64,000 nt of DNA, taken from the NCBI RefSeq assembly GCF_019204025.1, contig NZ_JAGSPB010000001.1, positions 1,302,001-1,366,000 of the forward strand, read 5' to 3'. Position numbers and translations under genes: made by a program. The stretch comes from Erythrobacter ani. Lineage in GTDB: Bacteria; Pseudomonadota; Alphaproteobacteria; Sphingomonadales; Sphingomonadaceae. The notes beneath the pieces are model-generated. The model was not told the origin of the DNA. It made no database searches and was given only the letters and a program-made list of their open reading frames with translations. This document shows positions 26,003-35,247 of the stretch, piece after piece (position 1 is the stretch's first letter; each line of letters opens with the position of its first letter).

Positions 26003-26422
26003 TTACTCGCCTGCCGGAGACACTGCCCATCCACCATCGTCGTCTTGCGCAACAATCTTGTCCTGATCGCTGAGAAAGTCTTGCTGTTTGGGATTCGGGT
26101 TGTAGCCGGAAAAGTCGTAGGACGGCGCGGGATTGAAGCCTTTTGCTGCATCGATCAGTTCTTCGTCGGTCGCGAATTCGATTTCCCCGTCGGACTCGGA
26201 TCTGGGCCGAGCTTTCCCTAGTATGTCTCCGCTGGTTGCAACCTCATCACCGAACTGCCGGCCTTCGGCGGTCTCCTCGGGGCCCTCGCTGCTTACGGAG
26301 TCGACGGTTTGCTTGAGCGAACCGGGCTTATCTTCGGTGCCCACGAAAAGCATCACGCTGAATAACGTTATGCCGACATAGGCCAGTGCGGCCTTGGGGT
26401 TCTTGAACAAATTGGCAAACAT
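26003..26422 (-). CDS. Membrane-anchored protein of unknown function
   Basis: 139 residues with an N-terminal membrane helix (ALAYVGITLFSVMLFVG, about 11-28), followed by an acidic, probably disordered region rich in E, D, S and G. No known domain is visible. The start ATG 26422 is followed by a short basic N-terminus (NLFKNPK), so the bulk would face the periplasm. It lies 25 nt after mutS on the same strand and may be co-transcribed. Confidence 0.6.
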   Translation of the reverse strand: MFANLFKNPKAALAYVGITLFSVMLFVGTEDKPGSLKQTVDSVSSEGPEETAEGRQFGDEVATSGDILGKARPRSESDGEIEFATDEELIDAAKGFNPAPSYDFSGYNPNPKQQDFLSDQDKIVAQDDDGGWAVSPAGE

Positions 26423-26447
26423 GGTCTGCCGAGATACCCGTTAACGG

Positions 26448-29093
26448 TTAACGATCGGTAGAACCGGCTTGGCGCTTCAGATCATAGAGCAAATCGAGCG
26501 CTTCCCGCGGCGACAGCGAATCAATGTCTGTTTCCAGAAGTTTGGCGGCCAGTTCCTGCTCGGGTGTATTTTTGGGCTCTGGCTGGTGCAGTGAAGCGGC
26601 AAACAGCGGCAACTCACCGAGACCAGCCGCTATACCGCCTGTCTCGGTTCGCGCCTCCTCCAGCTTCGCAAGGACCTGTGACGCCCGATTCACCACGGCA
26701 TCCGGAACGCCTGCAAGTTTTGCGACCGCGAGTCCGTATGATCGATCGGCAGGACCGCGTGCAAGTTCGTGGAGGAGCACCAGCTCCCCCTTCCATTCGC
26801 GAGCGCGTACATGATGAAGCGAGAGCGATTCGCAGCTTTCCGCCAGACGTGCGAGCTCGTGGTAATGGGTGGCGAAAAGGCAGCGGCACGCGATGCGCGA
26901 ATGGACCGCTTCGACAACAGCCCAGGCGAGCGCCAACCCATCATAAGTCGACGTACCGCGTCCGACCTCGTCCAAAATGACGAAGCTGCGCTTGGTTGCC
27001 TGCGATAGGATCGCTGCGGTCTCGACCATTTCCACCATGAAGGTGGAACGTCCACGTGCAAGATTGTCCGAAGCGCCAACGCGGCTGAACAGCCGGTCGA
27101 CTACCCCGATCCTGGCGTTCTCTGCCGGTACGAAGCAGCCGGACTGCGCCATCAGGACGATGAGCGCATTCTGGCGCAAGAATGTCGATTTGCCGCCCAT
27201 GTTGGGGCCGCCGATCAGCCACAAACGATCCTCTTGGCTCAGCGCGCAATCATTGGCGACGAAGCGGTCGCCTTGCTTGGCGAGTGCGGCCTCCACCACC
27301 GGGTGACGCCCGCCCCTGATTGCAATGCCGGTATCCTCGGTGATTTCAGGCCGCGTCCAATCCCCTTCCGATGCGCGCTCTGCATTTCCGGCGGCGACAT
27401 CGATCCGCGCAAGGGCGGCGGCGGTGTGAGCGATTGCCTCACGCGCCGTGCCCACGGCCTCGATCAATTCCTCGAAATGCGATTCCTCTGCCGCGAGGGC
27501 GCGGCCACCGGCTTCGGAAATGCGCGAGGCTTCTTCGTGCAAGCTCAGCGAATTGAACCGCACCGCGCCCTTCATGGTCTGGCGATGCGTGAATCCGCTG
27601 TCTGCGTGCATCAAGGCATCGCCATGTCTGCTCGGCACTTCGATGAAATAACCCAGCACGCCGTTATGCTTGATCTTGAGCGACGCGATTCCGGTCTGAT
27701 CGCGGTAGCGCGCCTCCATCGCAGCGATGGCGCGGCGCGCATTGCCAGACACCTCACGCAATTCATCGAGGCTGGCATCGTAGCCGTCGGCGATGAAACC
27801 ACCATTCGCGCGCTCAGTAGGCGGAGCGGCGACCAAGGCATGAGCCAGGTGATCTATGAGCGCGCCGTGACCGGTAAGAGCTGGCAAGAGGGCATCGAGC
27901 AATGACGGTCGGTCGCTTTCTCCTCGCACACGGTCATGGATGCGCACTGCCTCGGCCAATCCATCGCGAATCTGGCCCAAATCACGCGGACTTCCGCGTC
28001 CGGCAACGATGCGGCCGAGTGCGCGGCCAATATCGGGCAAGGCTCTCAGAGTATCGCGCAGCTCAGCCCGGTGGATCGGCCGGGCGCGCCAGAATTCGAC
28101 CAGCTCCAACCGGTCATTTATCGCAAGGCGTTCCAGCAGCGGTGCAGCCAGATCTTCGGCGAGCAGCCGCGATCCTGCACCCGTCGAACAGCGATCAAGG
28201 GTTGCGATCAGGCTGCCCTGACGTCCGCCGCTCTGTGTTTGCAGGATTTCGAGGCTCGCACGGGTCGCCTCGTCCATCTCCATTCCCGATGCGCTTGCCC
28301 GCACGACCGGCGGCAGCAGCAGAGGCAGATTTCCGCGTCCGACATGATCGAGGTAAGTGATCAGACCGCCTGCTGCCGCCAGCATTGCGCGGGAAAAATC
28401 TCCAAAGCCGTCCAGTGTCGCCACGCCGTGGATCGCCTTCAGCCGCTCTGCACCTGCGTCGCTCGAAAAATCGCCACGTGGATGAAATGTCACGTCCTCC
28501 GGACCAAGCGACCAATCTTCCGGTGCGACGATCTCGGTGGCACCGATACGTGCCAGTCTTGCGCCGAGCATTTCTGGTGCGCATTCCTCCAACACCACAG
28601 TTCCGGTCGAAATGTCGCAGCTGGCAATGCCGACAGCACCGCGCACTTCGGCGAGCGCGGCGAGCAGGTTGGCCTTACGCGGATTGAGAAGCGCCTCTTC
28701 GGTGAGTGTTCCGGCGGTGACAAATCGCACGATGTCGCGCTTCACCAGGACTTTCGAAGATGGCCTGCCCTCGCTCTTTGCACGCGCCTTCGCTTCGTCC
28801 GGGGTTTCGACCTGCTCGGCAATGGCGACACGTTGCCCTGCCTTGATCAGCCGGGCGAGGTACCCTTCAGCTGAATGAACGGGGACACCGCACATGGGCA
28901 CAGGCGCCCCGCCATGCTCGCCCCTCGTCGTAAGTGCGATGTCGAGAATACTGGCCGCTTCGCGTGCATCGTCGAAGAACAGTTCGAAGAAATCGCCCAT
29001 GCGGTAAAACAGCAACGACCCCGCAGCTTGCTCCTTGAGCGCAAGGTATTGCTGCATCATCGGAGTGGGCTGGGAGGGTTTCGGCGAAGCCAT
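26448..29093 (-). CDS. mutS: DNA mismatch repair protein MutS
   Basis: Recognises mismatched bases and starts repair. 881 residues, normal length: N-terminal mismatch-binding domain with the F-x-E-type contact in YRMGDFFELFFDDA, connector and lever regions, then the ATPase with Walker A IGGPNMGGKSTF, the RSTFMVEMVET signature and FVILDEVGRGTSTYDG (Walker B). The C-terminal LSPREALDLLYDLK completes it. No mutL in the window. Divergent from maeB. Confidence 0.98.
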   Translation of the reverse strand: MASPKPSQPTPMMQQYLALKEQAAGSLLFYRMGDFFELFFDDAREAASILDIALTTRGEHGGAPVPMCGVPVHSAEGYLARLIKAGQRVAIAEQVETPDEAKARAKSEGRPSSKVLVKRDIVRFVTAGTLTEEALLNPRKANLLAALAEVRGAVGIASCDISTGTVVLEECAPEMLGARLARIGATEIVAPEDWSLGPEDVTFHPRGDFSSDAGAERLKAIHGVATLDGFGDFSRAMLAAAGGLITYLDHVGRGNLPLLLPPVVRASASGMEMDEATRASLEILQTQSGGRQGSLIATLDRCSTGAGSRLLAEDLAAPLLERLAINDRLELVEFWRARPIHRAELRDTLRALPDIGRALGRIVAGRGSPRDLGQIRDGLAEAVRIHDRVRGESDRPSLLDALLPALTGHGALIDHLAHALVAAPPTERANGGFIADGYDASLDELREVSGNARRAIAAMEARYRDQTGIASLKIKHNGVLGYFIEVPSRHGDALMHADSGFTHRQTMKGAVRFNSLSLHEEASRISEAGGRALAAEESHFEELIEAVGTAREAIAHTAAALARIDVAAGNAERASEGDWTRPEITEDTGIAIRGGRHPVVEAALAKQGDRFVANDCALSQEDRLWLIGGPNMGGKSTFLRQNALIVLMAQSGCFVPAENARIGVVDRLFSRVGASDNLARGRSTFMVEMVETAAILSQATKRSFVILDEVGRGTSTYDGLALAWAVVEAVHSRIACRCLFATHYHELARLAESCESLSLHHVRAREWKGELVLLHELARGPADRSYGLAVAKLAGVPDAVVNRASQVLAKLEEARTETGGIAAGLGELPLFAASLHQPEPKNTPEQELAAKLLETDIDSLSPREALDLLYDLKRQAGSTDR

Positions 29094-29220
29094 TTTTCCG
29101 GCCTAGCCAGCATGCGACCGATTCGGAACGGGCGAGCGCCTTGTTTCCCCTATCGTTTGCGAGCGGGGCGGGCTAAGCGCGATCGACGAAGCGATAATTG
29201 CCGTAACGGAAAAGGGTTTT

Positions 29221-31494
29221 ATGTCGGACGAACAACAAGCTGGTCGCAAAGGCGGTTTCACCACACGCGAAGCGTTGTTTTACCATGAGACGATCCGGCC
29301 GGGTAAGCTTGAAATCGTCGCGACCAAACCAATGACCTCGCAGCGCGATTTAAGCCTGGCCTATTCACCGGGCGTTGCTGCGCCGGTCGAGGCCATTGCG
29401 GAAGATCCCGCGCTCGCAGCACGTTATACGGCGAAGGCCAACCTCGTTGCAGTGATTTCGAACGGTTCGGCCATTCTCGGTCTCGGCAATCTCGGCGCGC
29501 TAGCATCGAAGCCGGTGATGGAAGGCAAGGCGGTCCTATTCAAACGTTTCGCCGATGTGGACTCGATCGACATCGAACTCGCGACGGAGGACCCCGAGGC
29601 GTTCATAAACGCGGTTGCTCTGATGGAGCCGACTTTCGGCGGCATTAATCTCGAAGATATCAAGGCACCGGAATGCTTCATAATCGAAGCGGCACTGCGG
29701 GAACGGATGAACATCCCGGTGATGCACGATGACCAGCACGGCACCGCGATCATAACGGCAGCCGGCCTGCTCAACGCCTGCCATCTGACCGACCGCGACA
29801 TCAAGGACGTTAACGTCGTCGTGAACGGCGCGGGCGCCGCCGCAATTGCGTGTACCGCGCTGATCAAGGCAATGGGCGTGCCTCATGAAAACGTGATCAT
29901 GTGCGATCGCTCCGGTCCGATTACCCCTGGACGCGACAACGTCGATCAATGGAAAAGCGCACACGCGGTCCACACCGATGCGACCGATCTCGAAAGTGCG
30001 CTCAACGGAGCAGATATCTTCCTCGGCCTTTCGGCGGCGGGAGCGTTGAAGCCCGAATGGGTGAAGAAGATGGCGGACAAACCGATCATCTTTGCGATGG
30101 CGAACCCGGTGCCCGAAATCATGCCTGACGATGCGAAAGCGGTCCGTCCCGATGCGATCATTGCAACCGGGCGCAGCGACTTTCCGAACCAGGTCAATAA
30201 CGTGCTGGGCTTTCCCTTCATCTTTCGCGGCGCGCTCGATGTGCAGGCAACCACGATCAATGAAGAGATGAAAGTTGCTGCCGCGCAGGCGATCGCCGAA
30301 CTGGCGCGTGACCGCGTTCCGGAAGAAGTGGCGAGCGCCTATGGCAAGAACCAGAAATTCGGCACCGACTACATTATCCCTGCACCGTTCGACCCGCGCT
30401 TGATCGAGGTGGTATCATCCGCAGTAGCGAAAGCGGCCATGGATTCGGGTGTCGCGCAGGCGCGGATCGAGGATTTCGAGCAATATCGCCACGAATTGAA
30501 ATCGCGGCTCAATCCGACGACTTCGGTCCTGACCGGAGTTTACGACGAAGCCAAATCGAATCCCAAACGGATGGTTTTCGCAGAAGCGGAAGAAGAAGTG
30601 GTGTTGCGCGCCGCGATTCAGTTCCGCGATTTCGGCTACGGAACGCCGATTCTTGTCGGACGCACTAAGGCGGTGCTCAACAAGCTGCACCAGCTTTCGG
30701 TTTCCGATCCGAGCAGCTTCGAAATCCAGAACTCGGCCGATAGTGAGCATGTGCCCGCGATGGTCGAATACCTTTACAAACGGTTGCAGCGGCGCGGATA
30801 TACCGAGCGCGATGTGCGCCGCATGGTGAACCAGGAACGTAACGTTTTTGCGGCGCTGCTAGTCGCGCTTGGTCACGGTGACGGCGTCATTTCAGGCCTG
30901 ACGCGTACGTTTGCGCAGACCGCCAAGGAGATTAACCGCGTTCTCGAACCGAAGCCCGGTGCCATCCCCTTCGGCATCCACATGATGATCGGCAAGAACC
31001 ACACCACCTTTCTCGCCGATACCACCATCAATGAGCGTCCCAGCGCGCAAGAGCTTGCCCACATCGCGCGCGAAACGGCAGCGGTCGCGCGGCGGATGGG
31101 CCACGAACCCCGCGTCGCTTTCCTGTCGTATTCTACCTTTGGCAATCCGTCGGGCCAGTGGCTCAACAACATTCGCGACGCGGTCGCAATCCTCGATGCG
31201 GAAGACCCAGGCTTCGAATATGAAGGGGAGATGGCCCCGGATGCTGCGCTCAATCCGAAAGTGATGGAGCTGTATCCGTTTTGCAGGCTGTCGGCACCGG
31301 CCAATGTGCTCGTCATGCCGGGTCTGCAATCGGCCAATCTATCGGCAAAAATCCTTCGAGAGCTGGGCGGCAATGCGACGATCGGCCCGATGCTGATTGG
31401 GATGGAAAAGCCTGTGCAGATTGTCCCGATGACGGCGCTTGCACCGGATGTTCTGACGCTGGCCGTGCTGGCGGGAGCAGGCGTGGTCGGCTGA
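29221..31494 (+). CDS. maeB: NADP-dependent malic enzyme with phosphotransacetylase-like domain
   Basis: Oxidative decarboxylation of malate to pyruvate. 757 residues of the two-part MaeB type: malic domain (LAYSPGVAAPVEAI, ELATEDPEAFI), NAD(P) domain with VVVNGAGAAAIAC, then a C-terminal phosphotransacetylase-like domain (about 430-757, NTLCAN-free) that binds acyl-CoA effectors in relatives rather than acting as an enzyme. ATG 29221 follows AAAGGG. A bidirectional terminator follows the stop. Confidence 0.95.
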   Translation: MSDEQQAGRKGGFTTREALFYHETIRPGKLEIVATKPMTSQRDLSLAYSPGVAAPVEAIAEDPALAARYTAKANLVAVISNGSAILGLGNLGALASKPVMEGKAVLFKRFADVDSIDIELATEDPEAFINAVALMEPTFGGINLEDIKAPECFIIEAALRERMNIPVMHDDQHGTAIITAAGLLNACHLTDRDIKDVNVVVNGAGAAAIACTALIKAMGVPHENVIMCDRSGPITPGRDNVDQWKSAHAVHTDATDLESALNGADIFLGLSAAGALKPEWVKKMADKPIIFAMANPVPEIMPDDAKAVRPDAIIATGRSDFPNQVNNVLGFPFIFRGALDVQATTINEEMKVAAAQAIAELARDRVPEEVASAYGKNQKFGTDYIIPAPFDPRLIEVVSSAVAKAAMDSGVAQARIEDFEQYRHELKSRLNPTTSVLTGVYDEAKSNPKRMVFAEAEEEVVLRAAIQFRDFGYGTPILVGRTKAVLNKLHQLSVSDPSSFEIQNSADSEHVPAMVEYLYKRLQRRGYTERDVRRMVNQERNVFAALLVALGHGDGVISGLTRTFAQTAKEINRVLEPKPGAIPFGIHMMIGKNHTTFLADTTINERPSAQELAHIARETAAVARRMGHEPRVAFLSYSTFGNPSGQWLNNIRDAVAILDAEDPGFEYEGEMAPDAALNPKVMELYPFCRLSAPANVLVMPGLQSANLSAKILRELGGNATIGPMLIGMEKPVQIVPMTALAPDVLTLAVLAGAGVVG

Positions 31495-31517
31495 ACGCCC
31501 GCGCAGCCTGAACACGA

Positions 31518-31545
31518 AAAAGGCCCGGCGGGTGCCGAGCCTTTT
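31518..31545. terminator. Bidirectional intrinsic terminator
   Basis: Stem AAAAGGC-CCGGC / GCCG-A-GCCTTTT. The plus strand ends in TTTT and the minus strand in TTTTT, so it can serve both maeB and the convergent DUF892 gene. Confidence 0.85.
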
Positions 31546-31577
31546 GGGTGTCAGTTATTTACGACTAGTCGCGGTTT

Positions 31578-32078
31578 TCACGCGGCCATCGCTTCCTTAT
31601 TGACTTCGCCGGTTGCGATTTCGGTCATGCGGCGGTCACCATCATAGGTGTTGTCGAGACAGGTCTGAAGTGTTTCTGCATCGCTCGTGAGTCCAAGACG
31701 GCTCGCAAACGCCACTGCAGTTCCGTATCCCGCCAGGCCGTAGTGGGTCATGCGCTGGTATTGGGTAATGATCGAAGCATCGAGCACGTCCTTGTCGTCG
31801 ATGTCGGCATCGATGGCGTGCGCCTTAGCTTCCTTCACGAGGCCTTCCATGCCCTTACAGAATTCACCATTCGGGTTTGCATTGTGGCCTTCGATCAGCT
31901 TGCGGACCTGGACCATACCTTCCGAAATGCCTTTTACGCCGTCTTCGAGTGCGCTGCGGAGATCTTCGGAGGTTGCTTTTTCATGGAGTTTCTTGGTCGC
32001 CTCGAGCGACTGCTTATCGGCGCTGTAAATGTCCTGCAGCTGATCGATGTAGAGGTCCGTGAGTGTGTTGATGGTCAT
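31578..32078 (-). CDS. DUF892 ferritin-like stress protein (YciE/YciF type)
   Basis: 166 residues, all helical: TLTDLYIDQLQDIYSADKQ, then the four-helix repeat with metal-type E-x-x-H motifs (EATKKLHEKA, RKLIEGHNANP, EAKAHAIDADI, and YQRMTHYGLAGYGTA). This fits the DUF892 ferritin-like family, which is often induced by general or osmotic stress. The predicted stress promoter is 41-66 nt before the ATG. Metal binding is inferred from the fold, not shown. Confidence 0.88.
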   Translation of the reverse strand: MTINTLTDLYIDQLQDIYSADKQSLEATKKLHEKATSEDLRSALEDGVKGISEGMVQVRKLIEGHNANPNGEFCKGMEGLVKEAKAHAIDADIDDKDVLDASIITQYQRMTHYGLAGYGTAVAFASRLGLTSDAETLQTCLDNTYDGDRRMTEIATGEVNKEAMAA

Positions 32079-32119
32079 TGGATAATTATCCCTTGGTTTG
32101 ATTTGCTTTTCATATGACC

Positions 32120-32144
32120 AATGGACAAGGCGGTATTCCGTTCC
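32120..32144 (-). promoter_or_regulatory. EcfG-like promoter before the DUF892 gene
   Basis: Minus strand: GGAAC, 16 nt, CATT. One base of the -10 differs from CGTT. Position and spacing fit a start of transcription about 35 nt before the DUF892 ATG. Confidence 0.5.
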
Positions 32145-32245
32145 AAAAAACCCTTATATTTCCATCACATAAGTTTAGCCGTTAACCACACGGGACGAAC
32201 TGTGCCCTTTTGCAGCCAAGTTCGCGGCGGCGAAGGCTTTGCATA

Positions 32246-32947
32246 TCAGAGGCGGCGAAACCGGAAATACCACACCTCGTGTCCGAAGACCGTGCGGGCC
32301 TTGTGCTCATAGCGCGTCTCGCTCCAGCCGCTGGGGCGATTCTGCCAGCTCGATGGACCATCGACGATCCATTCGAACTTGTCGGTGAAGCGCTGCATTA
32401 CCATCAGGGCGTGTCGCAGATAGATCGCATGATCGGTGCCGAAACGAAATTCGCCGCCCGGCTTCAACTTGTCGGCCAGCAATCCCACCGGGCCATCATT
32501 CATCATGCGACGTTTTGCGTGCTTGTTCTTGGGCCAGGGGTCGGGATGTAGCAGATACGCCATGGTCAGGGCCCCATCCGGGACACGCTGGAGCACTTCG
32601 ATCGCATCGCCATGATGCAGTCGCACATTCGCAAGGCGCTGGTCTTCAACATGGCCGAGCGCCGCTGCCACACCATTGAGAAATGGCTCGGCTCCGATAA
32701 AGCCGTGATTGGGCAGCAGGTCAGCGCGGTACCCCAGATGTTCGCCGCTGCCGAAGCCAATCTCGAAATGCAGCGGGCAAGCCTCGCCGAACAGCCTTTC
32801 GGCAGTCACCTCACCATCTTCGGGTACGGCAATCTTTGGCAGGAGATTTTCGACAAGACCTTGTTGCCGCCCGCGCAGCGGCTTGCCGATGCTGCGGCCA
32901 TACAATCGGTTTAATGTGGTGGGGTCGCCTTCTTTGAACGCTGTCAT
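32246..32947 (-). CDS. trmB: tRNA (guanine-N7-)-methyltransferase
   Basis: Methylates G46 of tRNA with SAM. 233 residues: SAM motif LHFEIGFGSGEHL, then GAEPFLNGVAAAL, the DALL-equivalent LLHPDPWPKNKHAKRRM signature, and a C-terminal TRYEHKA-type R-x-x-x-K patch. ATG 32947 is preferred over the upstream in-frame ATG at 32977 because the latter adds an untypical tail. Divergent from the MscS gene. Confidence 0.95.
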   Translation of the reverse strand: MTAFKEGDPTTLNRLYGRSIGKPLRGRQQGLVENLLPKIAVPEDGEVTAERLFGEACPLHFEIGFGSGEHLGYRADLLPNHGFIGAEPFLNGVAAALGHVEDQRLANVRLHHGDAIEVLQRVPDGALTMAYLLHPDPWPKNKHAKRRMMNDGPVGLLADKLKPGGEFRFGTDHAIYLRHALMVMQRFTDKFEWIVDGPSSWQNRPSGWSETRYEHKARTVFGHEVWYFRFRRL

Positions 32948-33060
32948 GCTGGGTCCGCTAAGGCTTTCCGTGCACAATTGTCCAGACCGAAGGGCAGGTT
33001 TGGCGTTCGAGATGAGCAGCGGGGTTGAGCCGCGCCCTCTCTCACCCTAACTCGCCCGTC

Positions 33061-34278
33061 ATGGCTTACCTGTTCCAAGTTTTCGCAGACCAGCCCGCAT
33101 GGGCGCAATCGTCGATCGGGCTGATTGCGCTCTTCACCGCATCGCTGGCGATCAATTACGTACTCAAACACGTAATCCTGCGCGTTCTGGCCCCGTATCT
33201 CGACCGCCAGACAAAGACGATCGACAAATCCGCCGCCTGGCTGGCAACGGTCGCGCCGTTGCTGATCATATCGCGTGGAATCCGGCTCGTCCCGCATCTG
33301 CCCGAAGGCATCTACACCGTCATAACCAATGTGGCGCAGGCGCTGATCGTGATTTCGGTCGCGATGAGCATCGTCAAAGCGCTCGCCTACGCCAATGAAG
33401 TCTATGAACGCCTGCCTCGATCCAGGTACCGCCCGATAAAGGGCTTCGTGCAGGTGGTGAAGATCATCGTGCTGTGCGGCGCGGCGATTATCATGATCTC
33501 GGTCCTGATCGACGAATCGCCGCTGCTGCTGCTTTCGGGCCTTGGCGCTATTACCGCAGTGCTGCTGCTGGTTTTCAAAGACACCATCCTCTCTCTGGTC
33601 GCGAGCGTACAGCTCACATCGAACGACATGCTGCGGGTAGGAGACTGGATTGAAATGCCGAGCATGCAGGCGGACGGCGATGTCATCGACATCTCTCTAC
33701 ACACGGTGAAGGTTCAGAATTTCGACAAGACGATCACCACGATACCGACGCATCGGCTGGTGTCGGACGCCTATCGCAACTGGCGCGGGATGAGCGAAAG
33801 CGGGGGGCGGCGGATTAAGCGGTCGATCGTGCTCGACCAGAATTCGATCCGCTTCCTGAGCGACGATGAGGTGTTGGACCTGAAGAAGTTCCGCATCCTA
33901 AAACCCTACCTGGCCGCGAAGCGCGAGGAGATTGCGGAGTGGAACAGGGCCGAGCTTGCGGGCGACGACCAGCCGGTGAACGCTCGCCGGCTGACCAATA
34001 TCGGCACGTTTCGCGCCTATATCGAAGCGTATATCGCTTGGCACCCCCGCATCGGGGACGGGTTCACGATGCTGGTGCGCCAGCTCGACCCCGGGCCGCA
34101 GGGCCTTCCGATCGAGATTTATTGCTTCGCCGACACGACCACTTGGGGAGAATACGAAGCGATCCAGGCAGACATCTTCGACCACCTGCTTTCGATAGTC
34201 CCCGAATTCGACCTGCGCGTATTCCAGGAACCGAGCGGCCGGGATTTCGCGGCATTGGGCACAGTTTCGGGTCCATAA
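33061..34278 (+). CDS. Mechanosensitive channel, MscS family (YbdG-like)
   Basis: 405 residues, about the length of E. coli YbdG. Five hydrophobic segments (15-35, 60-85, 100-120, 140-165 and pore helix 170-185) are followed by a cytoplasmic beta domain (RVGDWIEMPSMQADGDVIDI) and long C-terminal part. The pore helix reads ITAVLLLVFKDTILSLVA. Such channels release solutes when turgor rises. ATG 33061 is preferred to an in-frame TTG at 33025 that abuts its GGGG. One of three MscS-type genes in the window. Confidence 0.85.
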   Translation: MAYLFQVFADQPAWAQSSIGLIALFTASLAINYVLKHVILRVLAPYLDRQTKTIDKSAAWLATVAPLLIISRGIRLVPHLPEGIYTVITNVAQALIVISVAMSIVKALAYANEVYERLPRSRYRPIKGFVQVVKIIVLCGAAIIMISVLIDESPLLLLSGLGAITAVLLLVFKDTILSLVASVQLTSNDMLRVGDWIEMPSMQADGDVIDISLHTVKVQNFDKTITTIPTHRLVSDAYRNWRGMSESGGRRIKRSIVLDQNSIRFLSDDEVLDLKKFRILKPYLAAKREEIAEWNRAELAGDDQPVNARRLTNIGTFRAYIEAYIAWHPRIGDGFTMLVRQLDPGPQGLPIEIYCFADTTTWGEYEAIQADIFDHLLSIVPEFDLRVFQEPSGRDFAALGTVSGP

Positions 34279-34284
34279 ACTAGA

Positions 34285-34317
34285 AACACCCGGAGCGCGG
34301 GGTGCGCACCGGGTGTT
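34285..34317. terminator. Hairpin between convergent MscS and ctrA genes
   Basis: 9-bp stem AACACCCGG / CCGGGTGTT with a 15-nt, partly paired loop. Modest T-richness follows on the minus strand, where it lies 22 nt after the ctrA stop. Probably terminates both genes. Confidence 0.6.
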
Positions 34318-34338
34318 GCTCGATAAAAAACGAGTGGT

Positions 34339-35034
34339 TTAGGCCGCTTCAGCCTCTTCGTTCGGGTCTCGCAGGACGTATCCGCGGCCCCATACCGTTT
34401 CGATGTAGTTTTCGCCGCCGCACGCATGGCTCAGCTTTTTGCGGAGCTTGCAGATGAAGACATCAATGATCTTCAGTTCGGGCTCGTCCATACCGCCATA
34501 CAGGTGGTTCAGGAACATTTCCTTCGTGAGTGTGGTGCCCTTGCGCAGCGAAAGCAGTTCAAGCATCGCGTATTCCTTGCCCGTCAGATGGACGCGCGCG
34601 CCGTCGACTTCGACGGTTTTTGCGTCGAGGTTCACGGCAAGCTTGCCGGTGCGGATGATCGACTGGCTGTGACCCTTCGAACGGCGCACGACGGCGTGAA
34701 TGCGGGCGACCAGCTCTTCGCGATGGAATGGCTTGGTTACGTAATCGTCCGCACCGAAGCCGAACGAGCGGATCTTGCTATCCATCTCTGCGATACCCGA
34801 AAGGATCAGCACAGGCGTCTGCACCTTGGCGACGCGCAGCTTCTTCAGCACGTCATAGCCGTGCATGTCCGGCAGATTGAGATCGAGCAGGATGATGTCG
34901 TAATCGTACAGCTTACCCAGATCGAGGCCTTCTTCGCCCAGATCGGTGGAATAGACATTGAAACCTTCAGTGGTGAGCATGAGCTCAATCGCTTTCGCGG
35001 TTGTTGGCTCGTCCTCGATCAACAGCACTCGCAT
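34339..35034 (-). CDS. ctrA: Cell-cycle response regulator CtrA
   Basis: OmpR-type master regulator of alphaproteobacterial cell cycle, motility and, in some lineages, GTA expression. 231 residues: receiver with acidic residues IEDEP, phosphoacceptor D51 in [19 protein letters not shown] and lysine in DYVTKPF; DNA-binding winged helix with [20 protein letters not shown] turn and [12 protein letters not shown]. The sequence is very close to textbook CtrA. Candidate CtrA sites upstream suggest autoregulation; divK is in the same window. Confidence 0.97.
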   Translation of the reverse strand: MRVLLIEDEPTTAKAIELMLTTEGFNVYSTDLGEEGLDLGKLYDYDIILLDLNLPDMHGYDVLKKLRVAKVQTPVLILSGIAEMDSKIRSFGFGADDYVTKPFHREELVARIHAVVRRSKGHSQSIIRTGKLAVNLDAKTVEVDGARVHLTGKEYAMLELLSLRKGTTLTKEMFLNHLYGGMDEPELKIIDVFICKLRKKLSHACGGENYIETVWGRGYVLRDPNEEAEAA

Positions 35035-35123
35035 ATCTGGTCCCCTAATTGCCCCAGAACCTGGCCGGCTTACCTTTTGGCAAGCTGTGTCGGTAACTCC
35101 TCGTCAAGAGGTGTTGCCATGTA

Positions 35124-35167
35124 TTAACCACACAAGATCTGAACGGAAAAGGTTAACGCGCCGTAAA
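35124..35167. promoter_or_regulatory. Candidate CtrA-binding sites upstream of ctrA
   Basis: TTAACCAC at 35124-35131 and TTAA-N7-TAAA at 35153-35167. The CtrA full site is TTAA-N7-TTAA with TTAACCAT as a variant, so each site is one base off. They lie 90-135 nt before the ctrA ATG. Confidence 0.45.
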
Positions 35168-35247
35168 CGGCTTGCCAGAAAGTTTGCGAGTCTTTTGTGC
35201 AACATGTCTGTTTGCGTCCTCAGGCGCGCGGCGTTTGAGGGCAGGGA

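Noticed and set aside
27936..28874. 312-codon plus-strand frame opposite mutS
   Set aside because: Shadow of mutS, cysteine- and arginine-rich with no family features.
29125..29141. GGAAC upstream of maeB as a stress promoter
   Set aside because: The nearest GTT is 13 nt away instead of 16-17, so the element does not fit.
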